A DNA stretch of 64,000 bases from Chlorobiota bacterium (GTDB taxonomy: Bacteria; Bacteroidota; Chlorobiia; Chlorobiales; Chlorobiaceae): contig VGGK01000005.1 in assembly GCA_016868665.1 (NCBI GenBank), positions 24,748 to 88,747 of the forward strand, in the 5' to 3' direction. Below, piece after piece: positions 1 to 10,100 of the stretch. Below the pieces are notes generated by a model, which was given only the letters and a program-made list of their open reading frames with translations, was not told where the DNA came from and did not search any database. The translations under genes were made by a program, and so were the position numbers. Numbering within the stretch: the first letter of the stretch is position 1; each line of letters opens with the position of its first letter.

Positions 1-649
1 AATCAACCATCGGCTTCACCGTGCGGAACAGCACGGAAAGCCTCGCGACAAAGTCCTCAGCGGCGACTTCATCATCGCTGAAAAACTGCCGGGTATAGTA
101 CCCTTTGTACTTCAGGTATTCGATGGCCGGATCGGCGGCATCATACCCTTTGGGAGGTCGCCTGAGGAGACCGGATGGCAGCACGCCTTCGGGAAACTCC
201 CTGCGAAACGCCTCTGACGACACTATCGAACTCCACTCGCTGAAATGCCCGTCGATCTCTTTTCTCAGGCGTTCAAGAACCGCGGATTCAGGCATGTAAA
301 CGCCTCCTCCGGCAAACGACTCCCCATCGGGTCCGATATGCACATAGTAGCCTCCGAACGGACTCTTTCGACCGCCGCGACTGATAAAAACGAAGAAATT
401 GGTTTTGTATGGCGACTTGTCTTTTGAAAAACGTACGTCGCGATGGATCCTCATGATGCAGGATTTCGGGTCGAGTCCGGCAGCCTGGATGGCATTATCG
501 AAGCCCGAAATTTCCCTGAGCAGATCCGAACTGAAACCAAGCAAATCGCCGTAGACCTCCTGGTACTCCTGCCTGTGCAGATCGAACCACTCGCGGGTGT
601 TGTTTGCCCTCAGGTTTCCGAGAAACGACAGTATTGAAGAGGTGAGCAT
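1..649 (-). CDS. DUF2461 (TIGR02453) family protein, 3' end outside window
   Basis: The minus-strand frame is open from an ATG at 649 to the window edge, about 216 codons with no stop, so the C-terminus lies outside. The translation begins MLTSSILSFLGNL and carries NNTREWFDLHRQEY near residues 17-30. That matches the diagnostic N-terminus of the DUF2461 family (a short helix, then an N-x-R-E-W-F-D motif). Proteins of this family are soluble, about 220 residues long and of unknown function. A GGAG sits directly against the ATG, closer than usual. The family call is confident from the motif; no function can be given. Confidence 0.85.
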   Translation of the reverse strand, partial: MLTSSILSFLGNLRANNTREWFDLHRQEYQEVYGDLLGFSSDLLREISGFDNAIQAAGLDPKSCIMRIHRDVRFSKDKSPYKTNFFVFISRGGRKSPFGGYYVHIGPDGESFAGGGVYMPESAVLERLRKEIDGHFSEWSSIVSSEAFRREFPEGVLPSGLLRRPPKGYDAADPAIEYLKYKGYYTRQFFSDDEVAAEDFVARLSVLFRTVKPMVD

Positions 650-802
650 CTCCTGCTGTTATGATAAATAAATTAAAAACGTACCCGTTTCTGCTGATTC
701 TATAACGGTTTCTGTCTGAGCACGACGTTGTCGTGCGAAATGGACACCATCATCGGTTTCCATGAAACCATCAATGATGACGGTCTACGGAAACATGCCT
801 GT

Positions 803-3800
803 TTATTTCACCCATCCAGAGAAATCGCGGAACCTTTCGTGAATATCCGAAAAAACCGACCACCACTGTTCCTGCATTCCTGTAACCGCAGCCAGGGCGG
901 CAATGCCGGAAAGCAGCAGCGCGAGAAGAACTGCCGTCGCAATGCTTTTCATGATTCGGGAAATCCGTTTTTTCGACAGCAGGAGATCCTGCAGCCAGAG
1001 CAGCGTAACATGCAGTGCCCCGGTTATTGCGGCAATCATTAATGCAAGCCGCTGAACTGATTCGTTCACGAACAGATATCCCGCAACAATCAGCAGCACC
1101 TCGAACAGGTAGAGCAGCTTGATCCAGTGTCTGAACAACAGACTTGTCATGGTACGAGGTACTGCCGCTTCGACAAGCCACCAGAAAAAGGTACCGGCCC
1201 TCGTAAGAACAGAGAGATAACTCTTTCCTGCAAGATTGTACTGTTCGGCGATGCCGGAAAGAATTTTTCCGGTCACGGTGGTAGCCCTCGCCGCATTTTT
1301 CAGCGCACTTTCAGGATTGAGACCCTTGTTCACTGAAAATATTCTTTGATAGTGATCACGAAGTTCGCGTTCATCGAGATCTGCTGAAATTCCGGAAGAT
1401 TTCTGCTGCCGAGGTACTGAATCAGCCGCATGCTTCTGCAGGGTACGAACGAACCTCGTCAGCGCATCGGATTCCGGTTTTCCGCTCTCCGGCCGCATAA
1501 ACGCCTCTACAAGCAGGTCTTTTGCCTCTTTGCGGCCCATCGTGCTGATGGTATCGAGCACAATGGCGCTCTGAGCTTCGCCGATATACCTGCCCGCTTC
1601 CGCCCTGTCGGGCACAAGTGCCGAAATGATACGCTCAGCCCCGTCGAGCTGACCCCACATAATGTCATTCCGTCTCCACCGCTCCTCCAGGAATGCACCG
1701 AAACTGCCGAGCGCGGTTCCCGCAAGCTTCCGCAACCTGCACTCCCGTTCATCGACAAGAAAAGTCGCATCTTCCGGACTGATGCGCGAAACGTCCACAC
1801 GACCGGCTTCACCTGCTCCCGTTCCATAGAGGATGGGAAACAGCACCATATCGTAATCGCTGTAATTTCTGTAGTACGCCTGTAAAATCAGACGGGCCGA
1901 TATCCGGCCGCTGGTTCCCGCTCTGCCGGCAGCGTCCATACAGAGAATATCCCGGCAGGCTTCGTCGCTTTTTTCGATGGCAACTCTCAACGAAGTTTCA
2001 ACCGCTTTGCCGATCTCGTCCAGCAGTCTGAGAACAGCCTGGTTTCTTTTGAGAAAATTGCGTGCCAGCTCATCGCTATCCTGATCCCGGGCAATTCCTC
2101 CGGAATCGAAACTCCCGGGAGTCCATGTACCTGATGTTCGGAATCGATTCTTATCGAGAAAATAATCAATAACATGCCGAAAAGAGTTTTCGCGCTCTTC
2201 CGATGGCCCGACGGCGCAGGTCGCGCTTTCGCATCCGCTTCCGGCAGCAAGAATTTCTGAACTGGAGGAGAGCGCATGAACAAGTCGTTCGACCAGCTCA
2301 TGAATCGGCTGACCTCGCGGAGTTTCCGGGGCGAAATCGGCATCAGCCCTGAACCGCGAACGAAGTCTGCGTCCGACATCCATAAGCATGGCCTGCATAC
2401 GCATAACGGTCTTCCTGATCAAAAGCAGTTCCTCTCTGAAGGACTCCATCCATACTCCATCGCGAGGTGCCGGCTGCTCGGGCCAGTCTGCTGCTTCGTG
2501 CTGAAAAGCATCGTCATCGAGCAGGTAAAGGCGGTCTATCTGACGTTTGAGAAAATTGAGCCTGCGGAGCGGAAACGTCAGATCGAAAGCGTGCAGAAAG
2601 GAGTTCATGGTTTCCGGTGGCTGGTCAGAAGAGGTCTCGCTGCCGCGGTATTCCACAAACTTCATTTCCCGCCAGGCATTGAGAAGGTTTCTGAAAACAA
2701 ACACAGTATCGGAATGTTCGTCAAAGCCGCCTACCCTTGCAAGAAGCCTGCCGAAATCGTCAGTAACCGCTTCGATTTCAAGCCTGTGGTAGGCCACATA
2801 GCCGGGACCTTTGCGGAGGGTCATGTCGGCAAGATCGAGCATAGCCCACTCCCGGTCGTTCAACAGGGGTTTTGCCCATATCGGCTCGGGTTCGGCAAAA
2901 ACGCCTCCGGCACTCTTCTCTTTTCTTGCCATCCATTCGCCGTATAAAGCCTTGTATGGAGGTATCCATCTTGACTCGTTCTTGTCGCGGTCCAGATTTC
3001 TGATAATGCGTTCTATTCTCTCGAACAACCGGTTTCGTTCGAGGATTTTTTCAAGATCTTCCCGAATGGTTTCATATCGGGGAAGCTTGAGCAGGGCATC
3101 TATTGAGTTTTCAAAAGCGTTGGGCCGCTCCTCTTTTTCGCTTGCCGATTCCGGATGTTCCGGAACCGGTTCGATATAGAGCAGTTTTCGTTCCACCGGA
3201 TAATCGGAATGCCTTGCCGATATTGATTCAATCGCATATGAAAAAGGTTTGTTATCAAGATAACCTCCATCACCGAATGACCGGAACCGGTACCCGACGG
3301 TTCCGGTCGGTGGTTTTTCAGGATAGTTTTTGAAGAATCTTATCCATCGCTTTCCTGTTGAAAAAAACTCCTCCTTGTAGCGCTTGTTCCTGAGGACTTC
3401 ATCGATATCGCTGAGCATAACAGGCTCGAAGGCAAACGGAAACGAAGAGGTCGAACGGGCGGCAAACGCAAGCATGGGATTGTTTTCCGATACAAAATCG
3501 TTCCATGATTCACTGCCGGATCGGGAATGGGAAAAGCGGAAGACCGTCTGGTGTTTTCTCTCGTAAACCGTCGAATCGGATAATTGTAAAGGAAGAGTGA
3601 GACCGAGAATATCGGTCGTCGTCACAAACAGGTCAAGTTCGTCAACGTATGGCTTGCCGTTTGAATCATCATTATCCGTCCGCTCCATTTTTTCAAAAGC
3701 CTCGAGAAGTTTCTGATACATCCTCTGGCTGTTGAAAAGCGATCGGGGTTCTTTCCGGAGTTTCAATCCGGTTTTTTTCGTCGAATTTTTATCGTTTATC

Positions 3801-4204
3801 AGCAGACTCGCATCGCCTTCGCTGATCCAGAGATTCTTGAGCTCATCGATCTTCAGACCGCCAGCCAGCGCTTTGGCAAGAAAAATACCGTTTATGCCCC
3901 CTGCAGAAGTACCGGAGATGATATCTATGATGAATTTTTTTTCAAGCGGCGCATCGTTCTCCAGCTGCTCCTGCTCGTTGCGGCAACCCGCGAGGCGATA
4001 GGCGATTTTCCGATAAACTGCTTCCACGCGGTCAAGCTTTCGAAACGGCACGAGGGGACTGTTCTCTGTTCCTCTGGTTGCGGTCGCCCTGACCATACGC
4101 AGCAGTTCCTGCGCGATCCCGTTCATGTAGATGGCAAGCGAAACACCGCCGTACATCACTACGGCAAAACGGATTTCCGATTTCGATGTATTTGAAACAG
4201 CCAT
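803..4204 (-). CDS. Large patatin-like phospholipase (DUF3376/TIGR03607 type) with C-terminal membrane segments
   Basis: This 1133-residue protein has the elements of a patatin Ser-Asp lipase. There is a glycine-rich oxyanion stretch near residues 18-22 (MYGGVSLA), the nucleophile elbow GTSAG at about 98-102 and the catalytic DGG at about 312-314. The long helical middle and C-terminal part is typical of the TIGR03607 patatin-related group rather than of short patatins. Three hydrophobic segments near residues 1025-1110 suggest anchoring in the inner membrane. The expected activity, from the family, is acyl-ester hydrolysis of membrane lipids; substrate and role are unknown. No strong ribosome binding site precedes the ATG. 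A 233-bp gap separates it from the ATPase gene upstream, so co-transcription is uncertain. Confidence 0.88.
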   Translation of the reverse strand: MAVSNTSKSEIRFAVVMYGGVSLAIYMNGIAQELLRMVRATATRGTENSPLVPFRKLDRVEAVYRKIAYRLAGCRNEQEQLENDAPLEKKFIIDIISGTSAGGINGIFLAKALAGGLKIDELKNLWISEGDASLLINDKNSTKKTGLKLRKEPRSLFNSQRMYQKLLEAFEKMERTDNDDSNGKPYVDELDLFVTTTDILGLTLPLQLSDSTVYERKHQTVFRFSHSRSGSESWNDFVSENNPMLAFAARSTSSFPFAFEPVMLSDIDEVLRNKRYKEEFFSTGKRWIRFFKNYPEKPPTGTVGYRFRSFGDGGYLDNKPFSYAIESISARHSDYPVERKLLYIEPVPEHPESASEKEERPNAFENSIDALLKLPRYETIREDLEKILERNRLFERIERIIRNLDRDKNESRWIPPYKALYGEWMARKEKSAGGVFAEPEPIWAKPLLNDREWAMLDLADMTLRKGPGYVAYHRLEIEAVTDDFGRLLARVGGFDEHSDTVFVFRNLLNAWREMKFVEYRGSETSSDQPPETMNSFLHAFDLTFPLRRLNFLKRQIDRLYLLDDDAFQHEAADWPEQPAPRDGVWMESFREELLLIRKTVMRMQAMLMDVGRRLRSRFRADADFAPETPRGQPIHELVERLVHALSSSSEILAAGSGCESATCAVGPSEERENSFRHVIDYFLDKNRFRTSGTWTPGSFDSGGIARDQDSDELARNFLKRNQAVLRLLDEIGKAVETSLRVAIEKSDEACRDILCMDAAGRAGTSGRISARLILQAYYRNYSDYDMVLFPILYGTGAGEAGRVDVSRISPEDATFLVDERECRLRKLAGTALGSFGAFLEERWRRNDIMWGQLDGAERIISALVPDRAEAGRYIGEAQSAIVLDTISTMGRKEAKDLLVEAFMRPESGKPESDALTRFVRTLQKHAADSVPRQQKSSGISADLDERELRDHYQRIFSVNKGLNPESALKNAARATTVTGKILSGIAEQYNLAGKSYLSVLTRAGTFFWWLVEAAVPRTMTSLLFRHWIKLLYLFEVLLIVAGYLFVNESVQRLALMIAAITGALHVTLLWLQDLLLSKKRISRIMKSIATAVLLALLLSGIAALAAVTGMQEQWWSVFSDIHERFRDFSGWVK

Positions 4205-4437
4205 TTCAGACAGGGGTTTTCAGGTGATAAAGTCATGCAGAAAAACAGTGACGAAACAGCCGGTGACAGACCTTCCCGAAATGGAGAAGCATTGCAGGGT
4301 ATCGCGCCATATACTGTCAAGTTACAAAGCTGCAGGTAAGTTCACAAAAAAGCCGGGATGCAACGTATCATTTGCACTTTTTCGGAGTTCAAGCCTTACA
4401 ATGCAGGAAATAACAATCAGCGTGCAGAAGAACTCTG

Positions 4438-7101
4438 CTATCGGTGAATCACGCCTTTCCGGATCAGCAGCTTCACCGCCTCGACAGCGGGAATGACGGT
4501 GAACGAAGAAAAAAGAACGATCAGCCAGTCTTCATAAGTCAGAGAAAACGCGCTGAACGCCTCTCGCATGAACGGTGCAGTAATGACGAAAGCAAGCAGA
4601 GCCATCTCCCATGCGACAGCGGCATTCAGCCACCGGTTGGCCAGCGGTCTGTCAAAAAGCATCTTCGATTCGGAACGAAAACAGTATGCCTTGAAAAACT
4701 GTATCAGCACCAGAGAGACGAAGGTCATGGTCATCGATTCCTGAAGCGAGCGGCCTGAATGAATCGCCCACTGGAAAAGCGACAGATTTACCAGGGTGGA
4801 CCAGATACCGCCGGTGAGCATGAGCGCAAGCATCGGTCGAGTGAAAATGCTATGCCGGGGATCGTTCGGACGACGCTGCATTATCCCTTTCCCGGGAGGA
4901 TCGACGGCAAGAGCAAGCGCAGGAAGCCCGTCGGTGGCAAGATTTACGTAAAGGATCTGTACGGCAGTGAGCGGAAGAGGAAGACCGAAAACAGAGGCTC
5001 CTGCCATGAGACCGAGTTCGCCGATATTTGAAGAAAGCAGATAGGTGAGATATTTCCTGATGTTGTCGTAAATACCCCGTCCCTCCTCTACGGCAGCGAT
5101 GATAGAAGCGAAATTGTCGTCGGTGAGCATCATGGCTGAAGCCTCTTTCGAAACGTCTGTACCTGTAATGCCCATCGATATGCCGATATCGGCTTTTTTC
5201 AGCGCAGGAGCGTCGTTCACGCCATCTCCCGTCATCGCTACGATTTCGCCGTTCTTCTGAAGGGCATCGACGATACGAAGCTTCTGCTCGGGGGCGACTC
5301 TGGCGAAAACAGTGATATCGCCAACAGAACGGAGCAGGGCGTCATCGTCCATATCCCGCAGCTCGGCTCCTGTCGCCACCCTCCCGTCGCGAAAGATGCC
5401 GATTTCGCGAGCAATGGCCTCGGCGGTAACAGGATGATCGCCGGTGATCATGACCGGACGGATACCCGCCTCCACACATCTTCGCACAGCTTCCGAGGCT
5501 TCCGGCCTCGGAGGATCGATGATTCCCGCAATGCCGAGAAATGTCATACCTTCAGATGCACTGTCGAGCGTCGCTGCCGGTTTTTCGGCAATGGCGAGCA
5601 CCCGCAACGCCTTGCGGCCCATGGCTTCGGCTTCTCCAAGCAGCCGGTTTTTCATGGCTTCGTCGAGGGGATCGATGCCATTATCGGACAATATACCTGT
5701 ACAGCCCGAAAGCACCGATTCCGGAGCGCCCTTGATAAAGGCCACAGCGACTCCTCCATCATCATGCAAGGTAATCATGCGCCTTGCTTCCGATGAGAAT
5801 GGCAATTCGCCTATGCGGGGAAAACGGCCTTCAAGCTTCCGAACATCGATTCCTGCTTTTAAAGCCGTCACCAGCAGCGCTCCTTCCGTTGGATCGCCTT
5901 TGATCTCCCATTCGCCATCTTCATTCCGGAACAGTTTAGCGTCGCAGCAGAGCGCACCTGCTTCAAGAAGACGCTGAAGGGTATCCGGCAGAGGAAGGCC
6001 GCCTTCTACGGTGAATTCGCCCTGCGGGATATAGCCCGATCCGCTCACATCTATATGGACTCCGGCAGCATAGATCTCCCTTACGGTCATTTCGTCGCGC
6101 GTGAGCGTACCGGTTTTGTCGGAACAGATCACCGTGGTGCTGCCGAGAGTCTCTACAACCGGCAGCCTGCGCATAAGGGCATTGCGCCTGACCATTCGCT
6201 GAACACCAAGCGCAAGCGAGATGGTCACTACCGCCGGAAGCGCTTCAGGTACCACGGCCACCGCAAGCGCTATGCCGAAAATCAGCATATCGATAAACGG
6301 CTGTCCACGCACAAGGCCCAGCGCAACGATCGCGAGCACAATGATCAGGGCGGCACGAGCAAGCGTTGCTCCAATCTTGTCGAGGTTCTTCTGAAGAGGG
6401 GTCTTCTCGGTCTCCACCTGCTGGAGCATCGCCGCGATTTTTCCGAACTCGGTCTGCATGCCGGTAGCCACCACAACCGCCGATCCCCTGCCGTAACTGA
6501 CCGAAGTACAGGCAAAAACCATGTTTTTCCGGTCGCCGGGGCCTGCCGCTGCGGGAAGAACGGGAAAAACGCTTTTTTCGGAAGGCAGCGACTCCCCGGT
6601 CAGGGATGCCTCCTCTGCCAGAAGATTAGCCGCTGCAACAAGACGGGCATCAGCGGCAATGCGGTCTCCGGCGGCAAGCAGCAGGAGATCGCCGGGCACG
6701 ACATCCGATACCGCGACAAGCCGTTCGATGCCGTCGCGCAACACCCGGGCCTGGGGAGCTGTCAGACCTCGAAGCGCATCGATGGCTTTCTCGGCCCGAA
6801 ATTCCTGGATAAAACCAAGCAGCACGGCAAAAAGCACGATCACCGTTATTGCAAGCGATTCAATCCCGTGGCCGAGAAATGCCGAAAACGCCGCGGCAAA
6901 CAGCAGCGTAAGAACCAGCACGTTTTTGAACTGTGAGGCAAGCAGCTTCGGCGGACTCACAGCTTTTTTCGACGATAGCGTGTTCGGGCCGCAGTCGGCA
7001 AGCCGGCGAGTTGCCTGGGCACTGCTCAGGCCTGAAGCTGTAACGGCAAGTTTTTCAAGCACAGCCTCCGGTGAAAGCGTATGCCACTCGGAAATCGCCA
7101 T
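4438..7101 (-). CDS. Cation-transporting P-type ATPase (P2 / Ca2+-ATPase-like)
   Basis: At 887 residues this has the complete P-type ATPase layout. An N-terminal cation-ATPase domain lies at 1-70. The actuator-domain TGES is at about 168-171, PEALP in transmembrane helix 4 at 285-289, and the phosphorylated Asp in DKTGT at 328-332. Nucleotide-binding KGDPTEGALL and KGAP are at about 401 and 457, the hinge TGDGVND at 624-630, and a C-terminal bundle of four to six helices follows. By family it pumps a cation, most likely Ca2+ or Mn2+/Na+, across the inner membrane using ATP. The ion cannot be fixed because helix 4 reads PEALP where SERCA-type pumps read PEGLP. A strong AGGAGG lies 6 nt before the ATG. 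It ends 61 bp after the start of its own upstream neighbour's stop region and reads in the same direction. Confidence 0.93.
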   Translation of the reverse strand: MAISEWHTLSPEAVLEKLAVTASGLSSAQATRRLADCGPNTLSSKKAVSPPKLLASQFKNVLVLTLLFAAAFSAFLGHGIESLAITVIVLFAVLLGFIQEFRAEKAIDALRGLTAPQARVLRDGIERLVAVSDVVPGDLLLLAAGDRIAADARLVAAANLLAEEASLTGESLPSEKSVFPVLPAAAGPGDRKNMVFACTSVSYGRGSAVVVATGMQTEFGKIAAMLQQVETEKTPLQKNLDKIGATLARAALIIVLAIVALGLVRGQPFIDMLIFGIALAVAVVPEALPAVVTISLALGVQRMVRRNALMRRLPVVETLGSTTVICSDKTGTLTRDEMTVREIYAAGVHIDVSGSGYIPQGEFTVEGGLPLPDTLQRLLEAGALCCDAKLFRNEDGEWEIKGDPTEGALLVTALKAGIDVRKLEGRFPRIGELPFSSEARRMITLHDDGGVAVAFIKGAPESVLSGCTGILSDNGIDPLDEAMKNRLLGEAEAMGRKALRVLAIAEKPAATLDSASEGMTFLGIAGIIDPPRPEASEAVRRCVEAGIRPVMITGDHPVTAEAIAREIGIFRDGRVATGAELRDMDDDALLRSVGDITVFARVAPEQKLRIVDALQKNGEIVAMTGDGVNDAPALKKADIGISMGITGTDVSKEASAMMLTDDNFASIIAAVEEGRGIYDNIRKYLTYLLSSNIGELGLMAGASVFGLPLPLTAVQILYVNLATDGLPALALAVDPPGKGIMQRRPNDPRHSIFTRPMLALMLTGGIWSTLVNLSLFQWAIHSGRSLQESMTMTFVSLVLIQFFKAYCFRSESKMLFDRPLANRWLNAAVAWEMALLAFVITAPFMREAFSAFSLTYEDWLIVLFSSFTVIPAVEAVKLLIRKGVIHR

Positions 7102-7161
7102 GGCAAACCTCCTGTCATTTCACAAAAGATCGGGACAGCAGATACACAGCCGGAACAACGA

Positions 7162-10100
7162 TCAGAAACTCACCGCCGATGCCCGGTTCGCCTGTGCGAG
7201 AAGTATTTCCGTCCAGCCGGCCCCGGAATGCTTCTCGGCAAGCGCCACAACAAGATGTTTCGGCTCGATGCCGAGATCCATATTCCTGCCGAGCCCCTGA
7301 ACGCATGAAGGACAGTTCGTCAGTATAACCTGATGCGGTGTTCCGTTCATCGCATCTCGAATGGCATCGCGCTTGCGATGGAGCATAGAGTCGGTAATGT
7401 CCGGACGAGACAGCGCAAGGGTGCCCGCTTCCGAACAGCAGTGCGGTACGGCTTCAACGGATCCGAACCCGCCGAACTTTCGTAGCGTTTCGACAGCCTT
7501 GCCGCCCAGTGAATCGTGGCATGGCGCATGATAGAGGTATTTGCCGTCTCCGCCCAGCCTGAGGCCTTTTTCAAGGGCGTATGCCGCGGCATCCATGATA
7601 CGTCCGCCGAACAATTTGCCGGTTTCGATGGAATCGAGCCCCTCGAGACAGGTGCCGCATGTCACCACGCAGGCATCGAAATCGAGATAGGAGAACATCT
7701 CCCGGATCTGGCTGAAAAGCACGGTATTGCGAAGTACGATGCTTGAATACTGCTCGCTCTTGGCGTTCACGTGCGCAGGAAAGCCGCAGCAGAGGAACGG
7801 CGGAGGCAGAACCACTCTGGTGCCTGTTTCAAGCAGAACGTGCAATGCCGCCATGGAAATTGCGGAGTTCAGACGTTCGGAGCCGCAGCCGGGAAAATAA
7901 AAGACCGTACTTCCGATCTCTCCCGAAGGATCGAACACCAGCACCTGATCCTGGCCGCACTCCGGCAGCACATCGCTCAGGATTTGACCAGGTACCGGAG
8001 GAACTGCCGAACGCAGAAGCCTGAACGGATAAAACGAGGGAGGATCGTCTTCGGGCAGCATCGGTGCCGCAATGCGGCTGCCAGCCCGCTGCGCTGCCCC
8101 CCCGAAACGTAGCACGGCGTTACGGAACACCTTGTTGAAGAAGGGCGAACGGCTGTCGAGATAATGCAGGGTCATTTCCGTAATCGGCGTGGAGTGCTTG
8201 AACCCTCTTCCGGCAAGCAGCTCACGTTCAAGTACGGAAACCTCGCCGGTATCGATATCCACCGGACAGGGTTTCAGGCACTTGTGGCATATAGTGCAAT
8301 GATCGGCAACCTCGTCAAGCCACTGAAGGAGCTCGAAATCGGTCGAGCGCTCGCGCTGGGCATCGAACAGCAGCGCCTCGATGAGCGAACCGATGGCAAG
8401 GTTCTTGTTTCGGGGATGATAAAACATCCCCCGTGCCGGATAGTAGACGCAGCAATCGGTTTTGCACTTGCCGCAGCGGATGCAGGTATCGACCTTTTTC
8501 GAGAGCTCTTCGATCTTGGCCCGCTTCAGAATGTGCGCTTCAAGTTCGAGCAGATTGAACGAAGGAGTGAAAATATGACCAAGCACCTCAATATCCTCAA
8601 GCTTGCCGGGATTCATGAGGCCCTGGGGATCGACTCTCTTCCGGTAACGGGCAAGTTCTTCCACAATCGATGCATCGAGATACTTCAGTTTGGTAACGCC
8701 GATGCCGTGTTCCCCGGAAACCACACCGCCAAGCGAAACGACCTTCTCCATCACCTGATCGACGACCTTGTCGGCGCGTTCGAGCATGGTACGGTCGTTC
8801 GAAAGCACGGGAATGTTCACATGAACGTTGCCGTCGCCAGCATGCATGTGGGTAGCGATAGCTATGCGGCTGTTGCGGACATACTGGTTGGCCTGCTCGA
8901 CGGACCCGATGATTTTCGGGTAACCCTGCAGCAGTTCGGCAAGTTCCCCGGCAAGCTCGTGCAGCAGCTCCAGTGAACGAAGCCGTTCATCCGGGGCCTC
9001 GAGCACCTTCTGACGAAACCCCCTGCAGAGATCGAGACCCGCAGGTACCTTTGAAGCGAATTGCCCACCGTCTTCGTTGACTTTCGCGGTGGCAAGTATC
9101 TCTTCTGCCCGCTCGATGAACCGGAGCTGTGAGTATCGCTCCTCAGTGGTATTGAGATGATCGATAAAACGTGCAAACTCGGCAAGCGCCTCAAGCGGAA
9201 TAACGATATCTTCGTTAAGTTTGAAAGCATTTGTCCTGCGCGCAATTGCGCTCAGCTTCTTGCGGTCCGCCCAGAATCTTACCGATTCGGCGTTGTCGCG
9301 GGCTACGAACATCAGGGTATTCGGGTACCGTTCGAGCAGTTTTTCAACACGCTCGACACCCCGCATCACATCTCCGGAAGACCGCGCGGCAATATCGATA
9401 AGCAGCACGGCTTTTGGCGTCTGCGGACGCGGTGCTTTCACTTTGTAATCGATTGCCCTGACATACTCGTCGTCGAAATGTTCGAGCGCAAGCAGAGCCT
9501 CCTCGTCGTTGAACGGAAGAGGAAATATCTTCGAAAGCTCCACGATCACCCGACTGGCCTCGTCCATGTCCTGGCCGAAAAATTCCAGACAGATGGTTTT
9601 CTTTTCGGGATACTGCGGATAAAGCACGAAAACCGCAGAAGTGATCACGCCGTCCGTACCCTCTTTCTGCAGTCCCGGCACTCCGCCGAGCGCCTTGTTG
9701 GTAATATCCTTCCAAAGCCCCTTCTTGCGGATATCTGTTCCGCGGAGTTCGATACGGTCGATGCGTCTGCCCGATTCGTCGGTCACCTCATAGGCTACGG
9801 TATCCTCATGAAGAATCTTGCGCAGCTGGTGATCGGTGCGCCTGACGGTCCACCGTTCGCCCGAAGGCATGGCCATGCGCCATTCCACGAGATTATCTAT
9901 GCAGGTTCCCCACCGGACAGCCATTTTACCTCCGGCGTTTTCGGCTATATTTCCGCCTATGGTGCACGACCATTCGCTCGTCGGATCGGTTGCGAAAACA
10001 AGACCCTGCTCTTCGGCTTCATGCATGGCTTTCTCCGTCACTACGCCGGCCTCCACCTCGATAACCGGCGACTGGCGATGCGTGCCGTCGGCAAGGGAAA

